From: Chloroflexi bacterium HGW-Chloroflexi-10
GTDB taxonomy: Bacteria; Chloroflexota; Anaerolineae; Anaerolineales; Anaerolineaceae
Length of the DNA stretch: 64,000 nt
Direction of reading: 5' to 3'
NCBI GenBank assembly: GCA_002840755.1
Contig: PHBZ01000035.1
Coordinates: 52,785-116,784 of the forward strand
Positions within the stretch are counted from its first letter, which is position 1. Each line of letters opens with the position of its first letter. Both the position numbers and the translations under genes were made by a program. The notes below the pieces were generated by a model. The model did not search any database. It had not been told where the DNA came from and worked only from the letters and a program-made list of their open reading frames with translations. Positions 60,585 through 64,000 of the stretch are shown here, in pieces.

Positions 60585-61493
60585 ATGAACTTATCAACGG
60601 ATGGTCTTGTTCTCGCTTCAGATGCCGCGATTGATCTGCATCTGCATACCACCTACAGTGATGGGAGATGGGCGCCCGAGCAGTTACTGGATTACCTGGT
60701 TCGCGAGCAGTTTGGTCTGGCTGCGATCACCGATCATGATCGCACAGATACCGCTGCTGCGCTCCAAGAGCTGGCGATGGAAAAACACATCCCCTTGCTC
60801 ACGGCTGTTGAAATGACGACTGTGTGGCATGATGAAATGAGCGCTCAGAGGATAGACGCAATGTCGGGTCTCCCCGAAATGACGGACCTGCTGTGCTTTG
60901 GGTTTGATCCGGGACCAAGTGCCTTAAACGACATAGCCCAGGATCAACAGCGGCGACAACGCGAGAATACCCAAGAAGTCTACGAAAACCTGCTGCGGAA
61001 GGGCTACGCATTTCCCGAATCCCCCGACGAGTTAGCGGCCCTCCTGGAAACACCCAGCCCACAGCAGCCCCATGAACTGGCCGCCCTCCTAAAAAGACAT
61101 GGATATGGTACAGGCCAACCTTCGGCGGGAAGGATCATTTTAGAGGCGGGCTGCGTTTTTGCGACAAATGATCTGGCTGCTGTGGTGGAGGCTGCCCATC
61201 AGAGCGGGGCGGTGTGCCTGGTCGCCCACCCCGGCCACGCAGAAGGTTTTGTGACCTATGATGCAGCATTACTCGATAAACTGCGCCAGGAAGTTGCGAT
61301 TGACGGCCTGGAAGTGTACCAACCGAAGCATACGCCGGAGCAAGCGGCGATGTATCTGGAATATGCTCAGCAGCACCACTTACTGATCAGTTGCGGTTCA
61401 GACTCGCATAAGCCGGAAAAACCACCGATCCGATACCCGGCTGAATTGAGCCGAACCCTTCTGGAACGGTTGGGTATTTGCATTAAGGTATAA
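60585..61493 (+). CDS. PHP-domain phosphoesterase
   Basis: A 302-residue PHP protein. Metal ligands are in IDLHLHTTYSDGRW (HxH), AITDHDRTDTA (DHD), AVEMTTVWHD, VCLVAHPGHAEG and ISCGSDSHKPEKPP. It is related to 3',5'-nucleoside bisphosphate phosphatases and histidinol-phosphatase-like PHP proteins. An AAAGGAG site precedes the ATG. The next gene follows after 32 bases. The substrate is not determined by sequence. Confidence 0.87.
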   Translation: MNLSTDGLVLASDAAIDLHLHTTYSDGRWAPEQLLDYLVREQFGLAAITDHDRTDTAAALQELAMEKHIPLLTAVEMTTVWHDEMSAQRIDAMSGLPEMTDLLCFGFDPGPSALNDIAQDQQRRQRENTQEVYENLLRKGYAFPESPDELAALLETPSPQQPHELAALLKRHGYGTGQPSAGRIILEAGCVFATNDLAAVVEAAHQSGAVCLVAHPGHAEGFVTYDAALLDKLRQEVAIDGLEVYQPKHTPEQAAMYLEYAQQHHLLISCGSDSHKPEKPPIRYPAELSRTLLERLGICIKV

Positions 61494-61525
61494 TCACTCC
61501 ATCATACAAACCCGGAGACACTTCG

Positions 61526-62575
61526 TTGTTACACTGGCTTGGTTATCTGCTCCTTGAAATCTACGGCCCTTTCCGCCTGCTCAAATCACATCTCTTCCTG
61601 ATCGGTATCGGAACAGCTATGGCAGCTGGTCTTACCTGGTACCTGCTGCCAAAACTCTGGAAACGGCTGCCTTCAGACCGGGGCCGGATGCACGCTATCG
61701 GGTCCGACTTGAGCGTTGGCAAACCGGTCGGAGCCGGGGTAATCTTTGTTCCCGTGTTTGTGTTGGTGTGTCTGCTCGTGCTTCCAATTGACCTGCGTTT
61801 TCTGGAAGTTTTAGCTGTAATCCTGCTGGTGATGCTGGAAGGCTATGTGGATGACCGCAAACCAGGTGGTTTAAGCGAGCTGCAACTGGGGATCATAGAT
61901 CTGGGATTGGCAGTGTTGGGAGCCATAATCCTATGCCAGTTCCAGCCTGTTCAAATCTGGCTGCCGGTCATCAAGGCAGAGATTCTGCTGCCTGTTTGGG
62001 CATTTATCCCGCTGGCTACCACCCTGATCTGGTTGACCACAAACGCCACCAATTGCACCGATGGGGTGGATGGCTTATCCGGGAGTTTATCCGCAGCGTC
62101 ATTTATGTATCTGGGAGGCGTTTTATACGGGATCCTAGGCCACCCCGGTCTTTCAGAATATCTACTTGTGCCTTATTACCCGGACGGTGTCGCCTGGGCT
62201 ACCCTGAGCTTTGTAATGACCGGCTGCCTGATCGGATATCTGTGGCATAACGCTCCGCCCAGTTCCGTGCTGATGGGTGACGCCGGCTCACGTCCGGTTG
62301 GTTTTCTGATGGGAATGCTGGTTTTGGCCAGCGGAAACCCTTTCCTGATTTTTGTCGTCGCGGGTGTGATCCTGGTCAATGGCGCGACGGGGATGTTAAA
62401 AGTCTTCCTGCTAAGATTCTTCAAAATCGGCATTTTCAGGAAGATCCGCTATCCCCTGCACGATCACGTGAGGCGTGAAATGGACTGGTCCAACCCGCAG
62501 GTGCTGGTGCGTTTTGTACTGCTACAAATTGTGCTGACGCCGCTTTTACTGTTATTTCTGTTTAAGGTCCGGTAA
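61526..62575 (+). CDS. MraY/WecA-family phosphoglycosyl transferase
   Basis: A 349-residue membrane protein with about ten helices of the polyprenyl-phosphate glycosyltransferase family (MraY/WecA). Motifs: EGYVDDRKPGGLSE (the DD motif), TNATNCTDGVDGLSG and SSVLMGDAGSRPVGFLMG. It transfers a phosphosugar to undecaprenyl phosphate. The TTG start is chosen because GGAG lies eight bases upstream and no ATG is well placed. It is not beside mur genes, so it may serve an O-antigen, teichoic-acid-like or secondary peptidoglycan pathway. Confidence 0.85.
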   Translation: MLHWLGYLLLEIYGPFRLLKSHLFLIGIGTAMAAGLTWYLLPKLWKRLPSDRGRMHAIGSDLSVGKPVGAGVIFVPVFVLVCLLVLPIDLRFLEVLAVILLVMLEGYVDDRKPGGLSELQLGIIDLGLAVLGAIILCQFQPVQIWLPVIKAEILLPVWAFIPLATTLIWLTTNATNCTDGVDGLSGSLSAASFMYLGGVLYGILGHPGLSEYLLVPYYPDGVAWATLSFVMTGCLIGYLWHNAPPSSVLMGDAGSRPVGFLMGMLVLASGNPFLIFVVAGVILVNGATGMLKVFLLRFFKIGIFRKIRYPLHDHVRREMDWSNPQVLVRFVLLQIVLTPLLLLFLFKVR

Positions 62576-62609
62576 CGGTTTATCCTTATAAGTGGAAGGT
62601 GAGTATATT

Positions 62610-63086
62610 ATGAATTGTAAAAACTGCGGTGCACCAATGAGTGTAGAAGAAGGCGGGAATTTCTTCCGCTGCGAATATTGTGGCGGTCATGATTTTCCGA
62701 ACCCGAACCAGGATGAAGTGGCTCTTCTTGATGAAATTTCGCCATACGCCTGCCCAAAATGCAATGAACCGCTTGTAGCGGCAATTGTCAAGAATATCCG
62801 CATTTTTTCCTGCGCCAATTGCCGGGGAAATCTCATTGATCAATCAAAAATACTCCCTCTTTTGAGGCGGGCCAACCTTTTCGAATCAATCAGCCAGGAT
62901 TTAAACGATTCCCAAAACAACTCTGAACTCACACGCACCGCAGTCTGCCCCTCCTGTCAGAAATTAATGGATGTATATCCTTATGGCGGATCGGGCAATA
63001 TTATTATTCAAGGTTGCAGTCAGTGTCTCCTTGTCTGGCTGGATTTTGGGGAATTATCAAGAATTATTCATTCCTATTTAACGTGA
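62610..63086 (+). CDS. Multi-zinc-ribbon protein
   Basis: A 158-residue protein with three Cys clusters: MNCKNCGAPMSVEEGGNFFR and CEYCGG (four Cys), YACPKCNEPLV and SCANCRGNLID, and VCPSCQKLMDVYPYGGS with GCSQCLLVWLD (zf-TFIIB-like). These should bind up to three zinc ions. The ATG at 62610 follows GGAAGGTGAG; the track frame begins further upstream. A role in nucleic acid or protein interaction is expected; function unknown. Confidence 0.78.
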   Translation: MNCKNCGAPMSVEEGGNFFRCEYCGGHDFPNPNQDEVALLDEISPYACPKCNEPLVAAIVKNIRIFSCANCRGNLIDQSKILPLLRRANLFESISQDLNDSQNNSELTRTAVCPSCQKLMDVYPYGGSGNIIIQGCSQCLLVWLDFGELSRIIHSYLT

Positions 63087-63097
63087 GTACGGGATAA

Positions 63098-63155
63098 GGG
63101 ACTCCAACTGAGATAAACTTGGGTCACCACAACACAAGCACCCAGGAGGAGTCCC
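63098..63155 (+). promoter_or_regulatory. Stem in the transposase leader that can hide the ribosome-binding site
   Basis: GGGACTCC (63098-63105) is complementary to GGAGTCCC (63148-63155), which contains the AGGAGGAG ribosome-binding region one base before the transposase ATG (63157). Read-through transcripts that begin upstream would fold this stem and block translation, as known for IS10 and IS200. Confidence 0.45.
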
Positions 63156-63156
63156 G

Positions 63157-64000
63157 ATGAAAAGTTTAGTCGAATTATTCTGCCATGTCGATGATTTTTG
63201 CAAAGTATTCCTGCCCACAATGGAGAAAAAGGTGATTTGCAGCGGTTTACAAACCCGGAAACGGGATCGTTCCTTGACGATGAGCGAAATCATGACGATT
63301 TTGATCCTGTTCCATCAATCCCATTACCGAAATTTCAAGGCATACTATCTTGAACATGTTTTAGCACATCTGCGCAGCGAATTTCCCGGGCTGGTCAGCT
63401 ATACCCGTTTCGTGGATTATCCCGCTGTGTGCTTACTTCAAAACGACTTGCCTGGGCGATTGTACCGGGATCTCCTTTATTGATTCGACCTCGTTGGATG
63501 TCTGTCTCAACCAACGAATTCTTTCCCACAAAGTCTTTGCCGGGTTAGCCGAGCGTGGGAAGACCTCCACCGGCTGGTTTTTTGGCTTCAAATTGCACTT
63601 GGTGATCAATGATCGGGGTGAATTGCTCAATGTAACCCTGACCCCGGCCAATGTCGATGGCCGAAAACCCGTTCCCAGCCTGGTTCGTAAACTATTTGGC
63701 AAGATCTTTGGCGATAAAGGCTATATTTCTAAAACGCTGGTCGATCTACTCCGCCAGACCCTCGGCGTGCAATTCATTACCAAATTGAAGGCCAACTCCA
63801 AAAACCGCTTGCCAATGGAATTGATTAACCGGATTTTTATCCGCAAACGTGCGATTGTCGAGACCGTGATTGACCAACTCAAAAATATCTCCCAAATCGA
63901 GCATTCACGCCATCGTAGTGTCACCAATTTCTTGGTCAATCTGATGTCCGGCCTGATCGCTTATGCTCATCAACCCAAGAAACCTTCGTTAGGTTTGGAC
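63157..64000 (+). pseudogene. IS982-family transposase, frameshifted
   Basis: The first frame (63157-63483) encodes the N-terminal part: LVELFCHVDDFCKVFLP and LTMSEIMTILILFHQSHYRNFKAYY. The second frame resumes at about 63431 with CTGISFIDSTSLDVCLNQR, the catalytic-type Asp region, and continues FGFKLHLVINDRGELLN, FGDKGYISKTLVDLL, and KNRLPMELINRIFIRKRAIVETVIDQLK to the window end. The region near 63420-63431 is shortened compared with family members, so a small deletion shifted the frame by +1. The DDE residues are in FIDSTS, GDKG and the final VE region. Confidence 0.75.

Larger units (their letters stand above)
63087..64000 (+). mobile_element. IS982-family insertion sequence, left part, cut by window end
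   Basis: The element carries a transposase frame (see next entry) and upstream sequence starting just after the zinc-ribbon gene. The left end is not fixed; a GGGACTCC...GGAGTCCC stem near 63098-63155 lies in the leader. The right end is beyond 64000. Confidence 0.6.

Overview
The window looks like a chromosomal segment of a Gram-positive-type or monoderm environmental bacterium, most probably Chloroflexota (class Anaerolineae). This is inferred from gene content and style: a large MalT/LAL-type LuxR regulator, a BMP-type nucleoside ABC operon, many multi-sensor c-di-GMP proteins, an ECF sigma factor with membrane partners, AddAB rather than RecBCD, and mid-range GC that varies by gene. No rRNA, tRNA or universal marker gene lies in the window, so the assignment is provisional.

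Layout. 0.1-5 kb: a translationally coupled nucleoside-type ABC transporter operon (ATPase, two permeases) ending in an ADP-ribosylglycohydrolase-family enzyme. 5-8 kb: an accessory patch with a dispersed palindromic repeat, a strong operator-like palindrome, a HARE-HTH protein, a NERD-domain membrane protein, the tail of a type I restriction HsdR gene, a PIN/RHH toxin-antitoxin pair with a textbook promoter, and a 57-residue zinc-binding protein. 8-16.4 kb: a frameshifted DUF6311-like membrane protein, then addB-addA for double-strand break processing. 16.4-24 kb: a membrane-anchored alpha/beta hydrolase, a small protein next to a LAL regulator, an ArsR-like regulator and an MFS exporter. 24-32.5 kb: a PAS-GGDEF protein, a ParA-CheW pair resembling ParC/ParP chemoreceptor-positioning systems, a small regulator/membrane pair, an HPt-REC-REC-GGDEF protein and a UPF1-type helicase. 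32.6-40.1 kb: a PanE-like dehydrogenase, an ECF sigma operon, two related secreted proteins, a two-component system whose sensor loop is methionine-rich, and two decayed genes. 40-49.6 kb: an orphan methyl-accepting chemotaxis protein, an HD-GYP phosphodiesterase, a multi-PAS diguanylate cyclase and a CBS-ACT protein. 49.6-63 kb: small metabolic and unrecognised genes in cassette-like order (Gfo/Idh/MocA oxidoreductase, CDF transporter, M49-like peptidase, CPBP protease, nucleoside hydrolase, GNAT, VOC, PHP, a MraY/WecA-family transferase, a zinc-ribbon protein), interspersed with a second copy of the 5 kb repeat, a heptamer tandem repeat, a kelch remnant and one integron attC-like site. 63-64 kb: a frameshifted IS982-family transposase running off the end.

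Themes. Signalling dominates: four c-di-GMP enzymes, one receptor and one ParA/CheW pair sit within 25 kb. A nearly identical 19-bp element lies 49-50 bp before both the ParA-CheW operon and the orphan receptor, which suggests common control. The other candidate system is the Met-rich sensor kinase beside a Met/Gly-rich secreted protein, which suggests thioether metal (copper or silver) sensing.
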